56,722 bases of DNA from contig JAQGJK010000020.1 in assembly GCA_028290665.1 (NCBI GenBank), positions 1-56,722 of the forward strand. Reading direction: 5' to 3'. The translations under genes were made by a program, and so were the position numbers. This DNA is from Devosia sp. (GTDB lineage Bacteria; Pseudomonadota; Alphaproteobacteria; Rhizobiales; Devosiaceae). The notes under the pieces were generated by a model. It saw only the letters and a list, made by a program, of their open reading frames with translations. It did no database searches and was not told where the DNA came from. Positions 23,571 through 31,905 of the stretch are shown piece by piece; the first letter of the stretch is position 1; each line of letters starts with the position of its first letter.

Positions 23571-24222
23571 CGATCGGCTCGCCAACCCCGATGCCTTCCT
23601 CGATAGCCTCGCCGCCGACCTCCGCCCGACCCCGCGCTCGGCCCTGCGCCGGCGCCTGCTCGCCGGTCTCGGCATCGGCATGGTCATTGCCGCCGTCCTG
23701 ATGATCCCCTGGCTCGGCCTCCGCGCCGATCTCGCCGGCGCCGTCTCCGGCCCGATCTTCTGGGTCAAATTCGGCTACACGCTGGTGTCCGCCGTTGCCG
23801 GCTACATCGCCGTCAATCGCCTCGCCCGCCCCGGCGGCCATGATCGCCGCGCCGTCGCCATTGCCGCTCTTGCCCTGCTCATCGCCGGCGCTGCCGGCCT
23901 CGTGCAATGGTTTGGCGCCCCGCCTGAAGCCCAGCGCGCCCTCGTCCTCGGCGGCTCGGCGCTGGTCTGCCCGCTCTACATCGTCGCGCTGTCGCTGCCG
24001 GTGTTCACCGCCACCATCCTCGTCATGCGCCGCCTCGCTCCCACCCGCCTGACCCAAGCCGGCGCCGCCGCCGGCCTCCTCGCCGGCAGCGCCGGAGCCC
24101 TCGTCTACAGCCTCCACTGCGGCGAAAACGGCCTCCCCTTCCTTGCTCTCTGGTACACCACCGGCATCGCCCTGGTCACCGCCCTGGGCGCCCTGACCGG
24201 CCGCTGGCTGCTGCGCTGGTAG
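23563..24222 (+). CDS. nrsF: NrsF-type (DUF1109) membrane anti-sigma factor
   Basis: A 219-residue inner-membrane protein with six predicted helices (about residues 33-52, 63-84, 96-115, 128-152, 165-183, 192-212) and a short cytoplasmic N-terminus. It carries two cysteines at positions typical of the DUF1109 family, Cys136 (ALVCPLY) and Cys186 (SLHCGENG). In Caulobacter, NrsF holds SigF and the pair responds to heavy metals and oxidants, with the cysteines as sensors. Start codon overlaps the sigma gene by 8 bp, giving coupled synthesis. Confidence 0.88.
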   Translation: MSDDRLANPDAFLDSLAADLRPTPRSALRRRLLAGLGIGMVIAAVLMIPWLGLRADLAGAVSGPIFWVKFGYTLVSAVAGYIAVNRLARPGGHDRRAVAIAALALLIAGAAGLVQWFGAPPEAQRALVLGGSALVCPLYIVALSLPVFTATILVMRRLAPTRLTQAGAAAGLLAGSAGALVYSLHCGENGLPFLALWYTTGIALVTALGALTGRWLLRW

Positions 24223-24261
24223 CATTCTCCAAAGCAGAGAAGTGAGGACCACCGCCCAACT

Positions 24262-24320
24262 TCCCCTCTTCCCCAAGGCGGGAGAGGGTGGCGCGCAGCG
24301 CCGGGTGAGGGCCTACCCAC
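24262..24320. repeat. Family-A repeat
   Basis: CCCCTCTTCCCCAAGGCGGGAGAGG, with GGTGGCGCGCAGCGCCGGG and TGAGGGCCTAC, lies between the convergent anti-sigma and ThuA genes. The rest of this 267-bp gap shows nothing recognisable. Confidence 0.65.
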
Positions 24321-24489
24321 ACAAACCACCCTAAACTACCGACCCCAAGCCCCACCCCCAAGCCGGGTCAAGGCGAGTCGAAAACGGCTTGCTCCGAGAA
24401 CCGGAGCGGAGCGTACTTTCCGGACGTGAGCACCGGAATCGCAGGCGGCGGCCGTTTGCAGACCGCCCTCACCAGGCACCGCCCGATAT

Positions 24490-25140
24490 TCACTCCGACC
24501 GAGACGCCCAGTTCAATCCCCGCCGCAGTATCGTCGCCATGTTCGGGTTTTCAAATTCAGCGGCCCGATGCCCAAGCGTCGAATGAAACACCCGGCCCGC
24601 CCCATAGTGCCGCTTCCACACCACCGGCATCACCACGCCTTTGGTCCACGCCGCGTGCTCGCCTGAAAATGTAGTCGTCGCCAGCACTTCGACGGAGGGG
24701 TCCATGTGCATGTAATATTGCTCGGAGGTATAGGCGAAGCTCGCTGGGATCCCCGCCATGATCGGGTCGTCCGGCCGCGTCACGTCGACGGTGTAGTCGA
24801 TGATGTTCCCGGGGTGCGCCACCCACTGCCCGCCGACCACGAACTGGTAATCGACCGAGTCTCGGAACGCGTCGCTCATCCCTCCATGGTGCCCGGCGAG
24901 CCCCGTGCCGCCCTCAATGGCCTTGGCGAGATTGGTCGCCTCGTCCTTCTCAATCTTGCTCATCGTGAAGATCGGCACGATCAGCGCGTACTGCCCGAGG
25001 TCCGGATCGGCGAACGCCGTGGTCGCGGTTTCGACCCGCACCGAGTAGCCATCTTCATGCAGCCAGCGGCGGTAGATCGCCGCGCACTCCTCGGGCTCAT
25101 GCCCGTTCCACCCACCCCAGACGATCAACGCACTACGCAT
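24490..25140 (-). CDS. ThuA-like domain protein
   Basis: A 216-residue protein of the ThuA (trehalose utilisation, glutamine-amidotransferase-like fold) family: RSALIVWGGWNGHEPEE, YALIVPIFTMSKIEKDEATNLAKAIEGGTGLAGHHGGMSDAF, and PVVWKRHYGAGRVFHSTLGH near the end. The HHGG and GRVFHSTLGH stretches are the family signature. ThuA proteins act on 3-keto disaccharides or glycosides. It is a second, divergent paralog of the ThuA gene at 30755 and has no dehydrogenase partner beside it. Confidence 0.82.
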   Translation of the reverse strand: MRSALIVWGGWNGHEPEECAAIYRRWLHEDGYSVRVETATTAFADPDLGQYALIVPIFTMSKIEKDEATNLAKAIEGGTGLAGHHGGMSDAFRDSVDYQFVVGGQWVAHPGNIIDYTVDVTRPDDPIMAGIPASFAYTSEQYYMHMDPSVEVLATTTFSGEHAAWTKGVVMPVVWKRHYGAGRVFHSTLGHRAAEFENPNMATILRRGLNWASRSE

Positions 25141-25224
25141 GCAACTGCCTCCCGCAAGACCGGCGGAGACTAGCTGAGTTCGCTGTTAAATCCACCCCGA
25201 CCGAGTCGAGATTGAGCTTCGCAG

Positions 25225-25866
25225 TCAGCGGATCGGTTCGAGCAGCGTCACGAAATGCAGCGCGCGATCGAACGCCAGGTTGAACGGCGCCGGGTAAAGC
25301 CCGAGCCGCTCGCGCACCGTCACTGGGTTCACCCCCGCCTCGGCATAAGCCCGCCGCCACAGCTTCAAATCGAGATAATTGTACGGCAATACAACGTCAT
25401 GGCCGCGATTGCCGACCCAATCCATGAACCGCAGCGTTGGCCCGCCCATGAAGCCGCGCCGCACATGATCCTTCAGCACGATGCCCTTGCGCGCCACCCG
25501 CGCCGCCTCGGCCAACACCGCGGCAGGGTCCTCGGTATGGTGCAGCACATCGACGATGGTGACGTAATCGAAGCTCTGATCCTCGAACGGCAGTGTCACC
25601 CCGTCATAGCGCGTCACCGGAATGGCCGAACTCGGCCGCAGCATCACATCGACGCCCTCGATCCACAAATCCGGCCTGAGCCGCATCAGCGCCGCGGCAA
25701 TCGACCCATCGCCGGAGCCAAGATCGAGCACCCCGCCGCCCCCCGGGATCAGCGCCGCCAGATGCCCCGACAGCACCCGCACCCGCCGGTTGAACACCGC
25801 GCCATTATGCACCGCATTGAGCAGCGCCTTGGCGCCAGTGGGAGAGGTCATTGCGAAATCAGCCAT
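25225..25866 (-). CDS. Class I SAM-dependent methyltransferase
   Basis: A 213-residue methyltransferase with motif I VLDLGSGDGSIAAAL, acidic loop IEGVDV, and post-I TLPFEDQSFDYVTIVDVLHHTEDPAAVLAEAARVARKGIVLKDH. Its start overlaps the 3' end of the gtrA-like gene by 8 bp, so the pair is co-translated. GtrA proteins help flip or modify polyprenyl-linked sugars, so modification of a lipid-linked glycan or envelope lipid is a reasonable guess. Confidence 0.83.
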   Translation of the reverse strand: MADFAMTSPTGAKALLNAVHNGAVFNRRVRVLSGHLAALIPGGGGVLDLGSGDGSIAAALMRLRPDLWIEGVDVMLRPSSAIPVTRYDGVTLPFEDQSFDYVTIVDVLHHTEDPAAVLAEAARVARKGIVLKDHVRRGFMGGPTLRFMDWVGNRGHDVVLPYNYLDLKLWRRAYAEAGVNPVTVRERLGLYPAPFNLAFDRALHFVTLLEPIR

Positions 25867-26299
25867 GCGTTGCGCCCGAAAAAGCCCAGAGTTTGAGCAC
25901 GAGGAAATTCACCCCCGAAGTCAGCCCGATCACCAGCAGCGCCCCGACCGGCCCTGGCAGCCCGACGATCCCGTAGGCGATGTACGAAAACATCGTCGCC
26001 AGCCCAACCGCACTCGCCTGCACCGCCACATAACGCGGCAACGCCTGCACGTGCGGCGCCTCCGAAGCAAACGAGAACCGCCGATGCAGCAGATACACGG
26101 GCACGACGAACGCCGCGTAACACAGCGTGCTCGTGACCCAACCCGGCAAGCCCGTCGGTACCGCCAGCATCGCCGTCGACAGCGCAACGAAGCCCAGCGC
26201 TGCCGCTGCCCCGATGCCAATGAACGACAGCAGCCGCCGCGCCTCGACCGGCCGCAGCCCATCGCCAGCCGCGCTCCGACTCTCAGCCAAGATACTCAT
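25859..26299 (-). CDS. GtrA family membrane protein
   Basis: A 146-residue protein with four transmembrane helices (about residues 22-44, 52-72, 88-112, 118-140) and the GtrA pattern RRLLSFIGIGAAAAL ... YLLHRRFSFASE ... LTSGVNFLVLKLWAF. GtrA proteins are small flippase-like partners in polyprenyl-phosphate sugar transfer. It is the first gene of a two-gene unit with the methyltransferase. No glycosyltransferase is present here. Confidence 0.85.
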   Translation of the reverse strand: MSILAESRSAAGDGLRPVEARRLLSFIGIGAAAALGFVALSTAMLAVPTGLPGWVTSTLCYAAFVVPVYLLHRRFSFASEAPHVQALPRYVAVQASAVGLATMFSYIAYGIVGLPGPVGALLVIGLTSGVNFLVLKLWAFSGATHG

Positions 26300-26517
26300 T
26301 ACACAATCCCGCGCCGCGCCGGCTTAACCCCGAACCCGCACCCTAACTGCGCCGTCTTGCCAAAACCTTTTGCGGTCGCAAAAAAACTCGGGCTACACTG
26401 CCACCACGAACCGGCGTCGGAAGTGCACGGCATCAGGCGGCCCCGTGCGCAGTCACCAAAGCGTCGCGTCGGCGTGGAACAAGCCTGCCACCGGTTTCAA
26501 CCATAAGGATCACAGGG

Positions 26518-28128
26518 ATGAAGTCTCTCCTCCTCGGCGCCACCGCATTGGCCTCGCTGTTTGCCTTTTCCAGCGCGGCCCGTGCCGATTTCACGCTGAG
26601 CATTCTGCACATCAACGATTTCCACTCGCGCTTCGAGCCGATCACCAGTTCGGATTCCAACTGCGACGCGGAAACGGACGCAGCCGGCGAGTGCTTCGGC
26701 GGCATCGCGCGCCTCAAAACCATCATCGACACCACCCGCGGCGACATCGACACCGCCGGCGGCTACTCGCTGCTGCTCTCGGCCGGCGATAATTTCCAGG
26801 GCTCGCTCTACTACACCACCTATAAATCGAAGGTCGTCTCCGACTTCTTCAACCAAATGGGCTTTGACGTCGTCGCCACCGGCAACCACGAATTCGACGA
26901 TGGCCCCGAAGAATTCCACAAATTCATCGAAGCCGCCGACTTCCCCATCATCGGCGGCAATTTCGACGTTTCGCGTGATCCGAGCCTCGCCGGCAAGATC
27001 AAGGGCTCCATCGTCCTCGAGATCGGCGGCGAAAAGATCGGAATCATCGGCGCCACCACTGAAGACACCCCCGAAATCGCGTCCCCCGGCCCCGATATCG
27101 AGTTCACCGATGTCATCCAATATGTCCGCGGCGCCTCCGAAGCCCTCGATGCGGCCGGCGTCGACAAGATCATTCTCCTCAGCCACATCGGTTACACCAT
27201 CGACCTGCAGGTCGCGGCCGCACTGCCCCTCGTCGATATCATCGTCGGCGGCCACTCGCACACTCTCCTCAGCAACGTCGCCGAAGGCGCCGCCGGTCCC
27301 TACCCGACCATGGTCACCAATCCCGCCGGCGTCGAAGTCCCGGTGGTCCAGGCCAACCAGTACGGCAAATACCTCGGCGACCTGACCGTCACCTGGGACG
27401 ATGCCGGCAACGTCACCAAGGCCGAGGGCGAACCCTTCCTGATCGACGCCTCCGTCAAGGCCAATGAGGATTTCGGCACCCAGCTCGTCGCCCTAGCCGG
27501 CCCCATCGAAGCTGCCATGGGCGAAGTCATCGGCGTCGCCACCGCCCCCATCGACGGCGCCCGTGAAAACTGCCGCGCCAAGGAATGCCAGATGGGCAAC
27601 CTCGTCGCCGACGCCATGCTCGACCGCGTCGCCGATCAGGGGGTCACCATCGCCATCGCCAACGGCGGCGGTCTCCGTGCCTCGATTGACGCCGGCGACA
27701 TCACCATGGGCGATGCCGTCACCGTGCTGCCGTTCTCCAACACCCTCGCCACCGTGCAGGTGTCGGGTGCCGATGTCATCGAAGCCCTCGAAAACGGCGT
27801 CTCCGACGTCGAAAACGCCGCCGGCCGCTTCCCCCAGGTCGCCGGGCTGAAATACACCTACACGCTCGCCAACCCCGCCGGCGACCGCATCAGCGACGTC
27901 CTCGTCGGCTCAGGCGACAGCTTCGCGCCGATCGATGAAGCCGCCACCTACACCATCGTCACCAACAACTACGTCCGCGGCGGCGGCGATGGCTTCACCA
28001 CCTTCGCGGACGGCGACAACCCTTACGATTTCGGCCCCCCGCTCGAGCAGGTCCTTGCCGATTACATCACCAAGCTCGGCGGCGAATACACCCCCTACCT
28101 CGACGGCCGCATCACCGTCGCGCAGTGA
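26518..28128 (+). CDS. Periplasmic bifunctional metallophosphatase / 5'-nucleotidase
   Basis: A 536-residue UshA-class enzyme. Sec signal at 1-23; metallophosphatase domain about 24-290 with LHINDFHSRFEP, LLLSAGDNFQGS, ATGNHEFDDG, LLSHIGYTIDLQ and IVGGHSHTLL (dinuclear metal ligands all present). The 5_nucleotid_C domain is about 330-500 (CQMGNLVADAMLD, IANGGGLRASIDAGDITMGD, NNYVRGGGDGF). It hydrolyses extracellular nucleotides to nucleosides and phosphate, feeding purine salvage. AGGATCACAGGG precedes the ATG. Confidence 0.92.
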   Translation: MKSLLLGATALASLFAFSSAARADFTLSILHINDFHSRFEPITSSDSNCDAETDAAGECFGGIARLKTIIDTTRGDIDTAGGYSLLLSAGDNFQGSLYYTTYKSKVVSDFFNQMGFDVVATGNHEFDDGPEEFHKFIEAADFPIIGGNFDVSRDPSLAGKIKGSIVLEIGGEKIGIIGATTEDTPEIASPGPDIEFTDVIQYVRGASEALDAAGVDKIILLSHIGYTIDLQVAAALPLVDIIVGGHSHTLLSNVAEGAAGPYPTMVTNPAGVEVPVVQANQYGKYLGDLTVTWDDAGNVTKAEGEPFLIDASVKANEDFGTQLVALAGPIEAAMGEVIGVATAPIDGARENCRAKECQMGNLVADAMLDRVADQGVTIAIANGGGLRASIDAGDITMGDAVTVLPFSNTLATVQVSGADVIEALENGVSDVENAAGRFPQVAGLKYTYTLANPAGDRISDVLVGSGDSFAPIDEAATYTIVTNNYVRGGGDGFTTFADGDNPYDFGPPLEQVLADYITKLGGEYTPYLDGRITVAQ

Positions 28129-28146
28129 GTTTTACCACCAAGCAAG

Positions 28147-28176
28147 AGGGCGCCTCGCTGGGCGCCCTTCATCATT
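28147..28176 (+). terminator. Rho-independent terminator of the nucleotidase gene
   Basis: AGGGCGCC (28147-28154) pairs with GGCGCCCT (28161-28168) over a 6-nt loop, then TCATCATTTT. It lies 18 bp past the stop codon. Confidence 0.8.
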
Positions 28177-28226
28177 TTAGGGTTAGCTGCTCCATCCCGC
28201 TGAGACTTAACCCGGGCCACGCCATC

Positions 28227-28282
28227 AGCCCTCATGTGTGGTGGGAGCGCAGCGACCCTCGAACCACGAGGGCCCACACCCA
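28227..28282. repeat. Family-B repeat
   Basis: CCCTCATGTGTGGTGGGAG, then CGCAGCGACCCTCGAACCACGAGGG. It sits between convergent genes (nucleotidase and dehydrogenase). Confidence 0.6.
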
Positions 28283-28288
28283 GCCCCA

Positions 28289-29335
28289 TCACCCCACCGC
28301 ATGCTCCCGTCGATCCCCCTCCGTCACCGTCGCCAGATCGAGCACCTTCTGCAGCATCGCCGCGTGCCGGAAATCGGGCTCGTCCTGCAGCCCTGAAGTC
28401 ACTGCCGCGGCAAACCGCTGGTAGTTCGTCAACACCGGCTCGCACGCCAGATCCCTGAACACCCCGGCCTCCGCATCCTCGCCCACGCACACCCGGAGCG
28501 TCGACCCGTCATGCCGATGGTTGACCTCGACGCTGCCGGTGTCGCCATAAACCCGCAGCCGCAACTCGTTGTAATGCCCCGTCGCCCACCGCGTCGCATG
28601 GATCACCCCCAGCGCCCCGTTGGCGAAATCGACCGTCATCGCGAAGCTGTCATTGGCATCGAGATCATAGTCGCCGATCCGGTTGTTCTCCGCCTTGTCG
28701 AAGGTTTTCAGCCGGCAGAACACATGCTCGATATCCATCCCCGCCCCGAACGACGCGAAATCGAGAATGTGCACGCCGATATCGCCGAGCACGCCGTTCG
28801 AGCCGTGCTTCTTGCTCAGCCGCCACAGCCACTGCGACTCGGTTCGCCAATTGCCCCACGCCTTGCTCACCAGCCAGCTCTGCAGATAGCTCGCCTCGAC
28901 ATGCTTGACCTGCCCGATGCCGCCCGACATGACGATTTCGCGCGCCTTCTGTAACGGCGCCACATTCCGATAGGTGAGGTTCACCATGTTGATCAGCCCA
29001 GCTTTCTCCGCCGCCTCGGTCATCTCCATGGCCTTGGCAAAATCGGTCGCCAGCGGCTTTTCACAAAACACGTGCTTGCCCGCCGCGATCGCCGCCAGCG
29101 AGGTCGGATGATGAATGGCGTCCGGCGTCACATTGGCGACGGCATCGAACTCGCCCCACGCCAGCGCCGCATCGAGCGAGGTGAACCCCTGCGCCATTCC
29201 ATGCGCCGCACAAAATGCCTCGACCCGCGCCGGATCGACATCGACGCCGCCCGCCAGCGTCACCCCCTCGATCGCCGCGAAATGCCGCGCATGCTGGTTC
29301 GCCATGCCGCCAGTCCCGAGAATAAGCAGTCGCAT
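28289..29335 (-). CDS. Gfo/Idh/MocA family NAD(P)-dependent dehydrogenase (paralog 2)
   Basis: A 348-residue dehydrogenase. Rossmann motif GTGGMANQHARHFA at the N-terminus, EKP motif in GKHVFCEKPLATDF, MVNLTYRNVAPLQKAREIV, and a C-terminal GFO/IDH beta-sheet domain with GVLGDIGVHILDFASFGAG. It is the same length as, and very similar to, the gene immediately upstream (29418-30464), so the pair is a tandem duplication. ThuB of rhizobia (3-keto trehalose metabolism) belongs to this superfamily and partners ThuA, present here at 30755. In-frame ATG at 29449 would overrun the upstream gene and is rejected. Confidence 0.88.
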   Translation of the reverse strand: MRLLILGTGGMANQHARHFAAIEGVTLAGGVDVDPARVEAFCAAHGMAQGFTSLDAALAWGEFDAVANVTPDAIHHPTSLAAIAAGKHVFCEKPLATDFAKAMEMTEAAEKAGLINMVNLTYRNVAPLQKAREIVMSGGIGQVKHVEASYLQSWLVSKAWGNWRTESQWLWRLSKKHGSNGVLGDIGVHILDFASFGAGMDIEHVFCRLKTFDKAENNRIGDYDLDANDSFAMTVDFANGALGVIHATRWATGHYNELRLRVYGDTGSVEVNHRHDGSTLRVCVGEDAEAGVFRDLACEPVLTNYQRFAAAVTSGLQDEPDFRHAAMLQKVLDLATVTEGDRREHAVG

Positions 29336-29417
29336 CTTTTGTCCTGTTGGGTCTGAGCCGGGACTTACCCGAAGCGTCGTGTAATCGAAGTGGAAGTTCG
29401 CCGCCGAGGCAGCGCTG

Positions 29418-30464
29418 TCAGCTGACCGCGTGTTCCCGCCGCTCCGCATCCGTCACCAGCGCCAGATCGAGCACCTTCTGCAAGTTCGTCGCATGTCTGA
29501 AACTCGGTTCCAGCTGCTCGCCCGTCCGCACCGCCGTTACAAACCGCTGATAATTGGTTTCGACCGGCTCGACCGGCATCTCGCGCCAGGTCGTCGTCTT
29601 GATATCGTCGCCCATGCAGACGCGCAGGATCGAGCCCCAGTGCCCGTGCTGCACCTCGACCCCGCCCTTTTCGCCATAGATGCGCAATCGCAAATCGTTC
29701 GAGTGTCCCGTCGCCCAGCGCGACGAATGGATCACCCCGAGCGCCCCGTTCTCAAAGCTCACCGACATCGAAAAACTGTCATTGGCATCGAGATCGAACG
29801 CCCCGAGCTTACCGCCCGGCGTCTTTTCGAATGTTTTCAATCGCGCAAACACGTCGACGATTTCGAGCCCCGAGCCATACGACGCGAAATCGACGATATG
29901 GATGCCGAGATCGCCCAGCACCCCGTTCGACCCGTGCTTTTTCGACAACCGCCACAGCCACGGCCCCTCGATCGCCGGGTCGAGCCAGTTGCGCGGGCTG
30001 AGCCACCCTTGCAGATAACTCGCCTCGACATGCTTGACCGACCCGATCGCCCCGCTCAGCACCAGCGTCCGCGCCGCCTGCAATTGCGCGACATTGCGAT
30101 AGGTCAGGTTCACCATCCCGATCAGCCCGGCCCGCTCCGCCGCCTCGGTCATTTCCAAGGCCTTCAGCGCATCGGTCGCCAGCGGCTTTTCGCAAAACAC
30201 ATGCTTGCCCGCAGCCAGCGCCGCCATCGTCGTCGGATGATGGATCGCGTCCGGCGTCACATTGGCAATGGCATCGAACTCATTCCACTCCAGCGCCGGG
30301 TCCAGCGATGAAAACCCCTTGCCAATGCCATGCTTGACCAGAAACGGCTCCAGCCGCCCAGGATCGATATCGATCCCCGCCACCACCGTCACGCCGTCAA
30401 TTGCCGAAAACTGCTCAGCGTGCCGAGCCGCCATGTTCCCCGTACCAAGGATCAACAACCGCAT
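29418..30464 (-). CDS. Gfo/Idh/MocA family NAD(P)-dependent dehydrogenase (paralog 1)
   Basis: A 348-residue enzyme, same architecture as the next gene: GTGNMAARHAEQFSA Rossmann loop, EKP in GKHVFCEKPLATDA, MVNLTYRNVAQLQAARTLV, and a C-terminal GVLGDLGIHIVDFASYGSG. Paralog 2 begins 82 bp later. Substrate residues differ in the loop between GQVKHVEASYLQSWLV and GSVKHVEASYLQGWLS, so the two may act on related substrates. A 290-bp gap containing repeats separates it from the upstream ThuA gene. Likely oxidises a 3-hydroxyl of a glycoside (inference from ThuB). Confidence 0.88.
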   Translation of the reverse strand: MRLLILGTGNMAARHAEQFSAIDGVTVVAGIDIDPGRLEPFLVKHGIGKGFSSLDPALEWNEFDAIANVTPDAIHHPTTMAALAAGKHVFCEKPLATDALKALEMTEAAERAGLIGMVNLTYRNVAQLQAARTLVLSGAIGSVKHVEASYLQGWLSPRNWLDPAIEGPWLWRLSKKHGSNGVLGDLGIHIVDFASYGSGLEIVDVFARLKTFEKTPGGKLGAFDLDANDSFSMSVSFENGALGVIHSSRWATGHSNDLRLRIYGEKGGVEVQHGHWGSILRVCMGDDIKTTTWREMPVEPVETNYQRFVTAVRTGEQLEPSFRHATNLQKVLDLALVTDAERREHAVS

Positions 30465-30535
30465 TTTCTTATCCCCCAAAGCGAACCTTTTCCCGAGGGG
30501 AGAAAGTCCGCCAGCCATTTGCCCGAAGCCTCCCC

Positions 30536-30735
30536 CACGAAGGTCATCCCGGCGAAGGCCGGGACCCATCCTGATGCCTCACCAGCACCGCAGCGGACCA
30601 GTCATGCACCTCGAGATGGATGCCGGCCTCCGCCGACATGACGGCTTACTAATAACCCCTCAGCCCTCATGGTGAGGTGGGAGCGACGCGACCCTCGAAC
30701 CACCTCATCCTGAGGCAGTCGAAGGAGGGCCAGCA
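30536..30735. repeat. Family-C and family-B repeats between dehydrogenase and ThuA
   Basis: TCATCCCGGCGAAGGCCGGG and ACCCATCCTGATGCC (about 30544-30578) are followed by the inverted arm GGATGCCGGCCTCCGCCGA with CATGACG (about 30617-30643), a complete family-C element. Next is family B (CTCATGGTGAGGTGGGAG, then GACCCTCGAACCAC, about 30663-30701) with an extra CATCCTGAGGCAGTCGAAGG. No gene in the gap. Confidence 0.6.
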
Positions 30736-30754
30736 CCGCACCCACCACCCCCGA

Positions 30755-31540
30755 TCAAACCCCCTTAGGATGGCTCGTCAATTTCCCGCCGCGCTCGACA
30801 ATCGCCTCGATCGCCTTGTCCACCGGGGTATTCGGTGCCGTCAAAATCTCCTGATGGCTCTCGGAATTATACGCCCAGTTCACCGCGTTCCGCAGCACTT
30901 GCCCCACGGTCGCATCGTGATACGTCGGATAGGTCTCGTGGCCCGGCCGGAAGTAAAACACATTGCCCGCCCCGCGCCGGTAGGTCAGCCCCGAGCGGAA
31001 GATTTCCCCGCCCTGGAACCACGATACGAACACCGTTTCGAGCGGCTCGGGCACGCTGAACGGCTCGCCATACATCTCTTCGTTTTCGAGTTCGAAATAC
31101 CGCGGCAGCCCCTTGGCGATCGGGTGTCCCGGGTTCACCACCCACAGCCGCTCGCGCTCGCCCGCTTCGCGCCAGTGCAAATTCGCCGGCGTCCCCATCA
31201 GCTTCTTGAAGATTTTGGAATGATGCCCGGAATGCAGCACGATCAGCCCCATCCCCGCCCACACCCGCTTGGCCACCCGCTCGACAATCGCATCGTCGAC
31301 GCCGCCATGATCCTTGTGTCCCCACCAGATCAGCACATCGGTGCGCGCGAGCTTTTCCTCGGTGACGCCATGCTCCGGCTCCTGCATCGTCGTCGTCTCG
31401 GCAACGATATTGGCATCCTGCGACAACAAATCGGCAATCGCCGCATGCATCCCCCGCGGATAGATGCCGCGCACGACATCATTGGTGTTTTCGTGGATGT
31501 TCTCACCCCAGACCAGCGTACGGATCGGCACGGTCATCAT
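30755..31540 (-). CDS. thuA: ThuA-like domain protein beside Gfo/Idh dehydrogenases
   Basis: A 261-residue ThuA-family protein: [99 protein letters not shown]. This is closer to rhizobial ThuA than the copy at 24490. The gene order ThuA then two Gfo/Idh proteins resembles thuAB, which use trehalose and related disaccharides through 3-keto intermediates. No transporter is adjacent. GGAG runs directly into the double ATG. Confidence 0.85.
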   Translation of the reverse strand: MMTVPIRTLVWGENIHENTNDVVRGIYPRGMHAAIADLLSQDANIVAETTTMQEPEHGVTEEKLARTDVLIWWGHKDHGGVDDAIVERVAKRVWAGMGLIVLHSGHHSKIFKKLMGTPANLHWREAGERERLWVVNPGHPIAKGLPRYFELENEEMYGEPFSVPEPLETVFVSWFQGGEIFRSGLTYRRGAGNVFYFRPGHETYPTYHDATVGQVLRNAVNWAYNSESHQEILTAPNTPVDKAIEAIVERGGKLTSHPKGV

Positions 31541-31669
31541 CTCCAGCTTGATTTGCGCGTAGGTCTACAGCGAGGCCATGAGAGCAGGCAAGTGATTGCC
31601 CAAGCCACAAAGCAAAACCGCCCTACCTGCCTCTCCCAGCGAGAGGGGGAGGGCGATGGACGTACCACT

Positions 31670-31905
31670 CACGTCCTTCCCTCTTCCGCTCGCGGGAGAG
31701 GTGGCGCGCAGCGCCGGGTGAGGGCCCAGGCCGCAGCCTCATTTCCTAGCAACCAGCTCGCCCGTTCTCCGCCGATAGAAGAAGGAAGTGCGCCTATCCC
31801 TCGTATGACCTCATGGTTGGGTGGGCGGCCGAGCTGCCCCTCGTAGAACCTCATGGTGAGGTGGGAGCATAGCGACCCTCGAACCACGAGGTTCCGCGCA
31901 GTGCC
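31670..31905. repeat. Repeat-filled gap with family-A and family-B copies
   Basis: A family-A copy (CCCTCTTCCGCTCGCGGGAGAGG, with TGGCGCGCAGCGCCGGG and TGAGGGCC, about 31677-31727) is followed by two nested family-B units (CCTCATGGTTGGGTGGGCGGC near 31809 and CCTCATGGTGAGGTGGGAG with GACCCTCGAACCACGAGG near 31850-31892). This lies between the ThuA gene and the divergent end of the DUF1513 operon. No gene seen. Confidence 0.6.

Noticed and set aside
20370-31905. CRISPR array from the repeated intergenic motifs
   Set aside because: Copies are scattered over many kilobases at irregular distances and in both orientations, without uniform spacers or cas genes.
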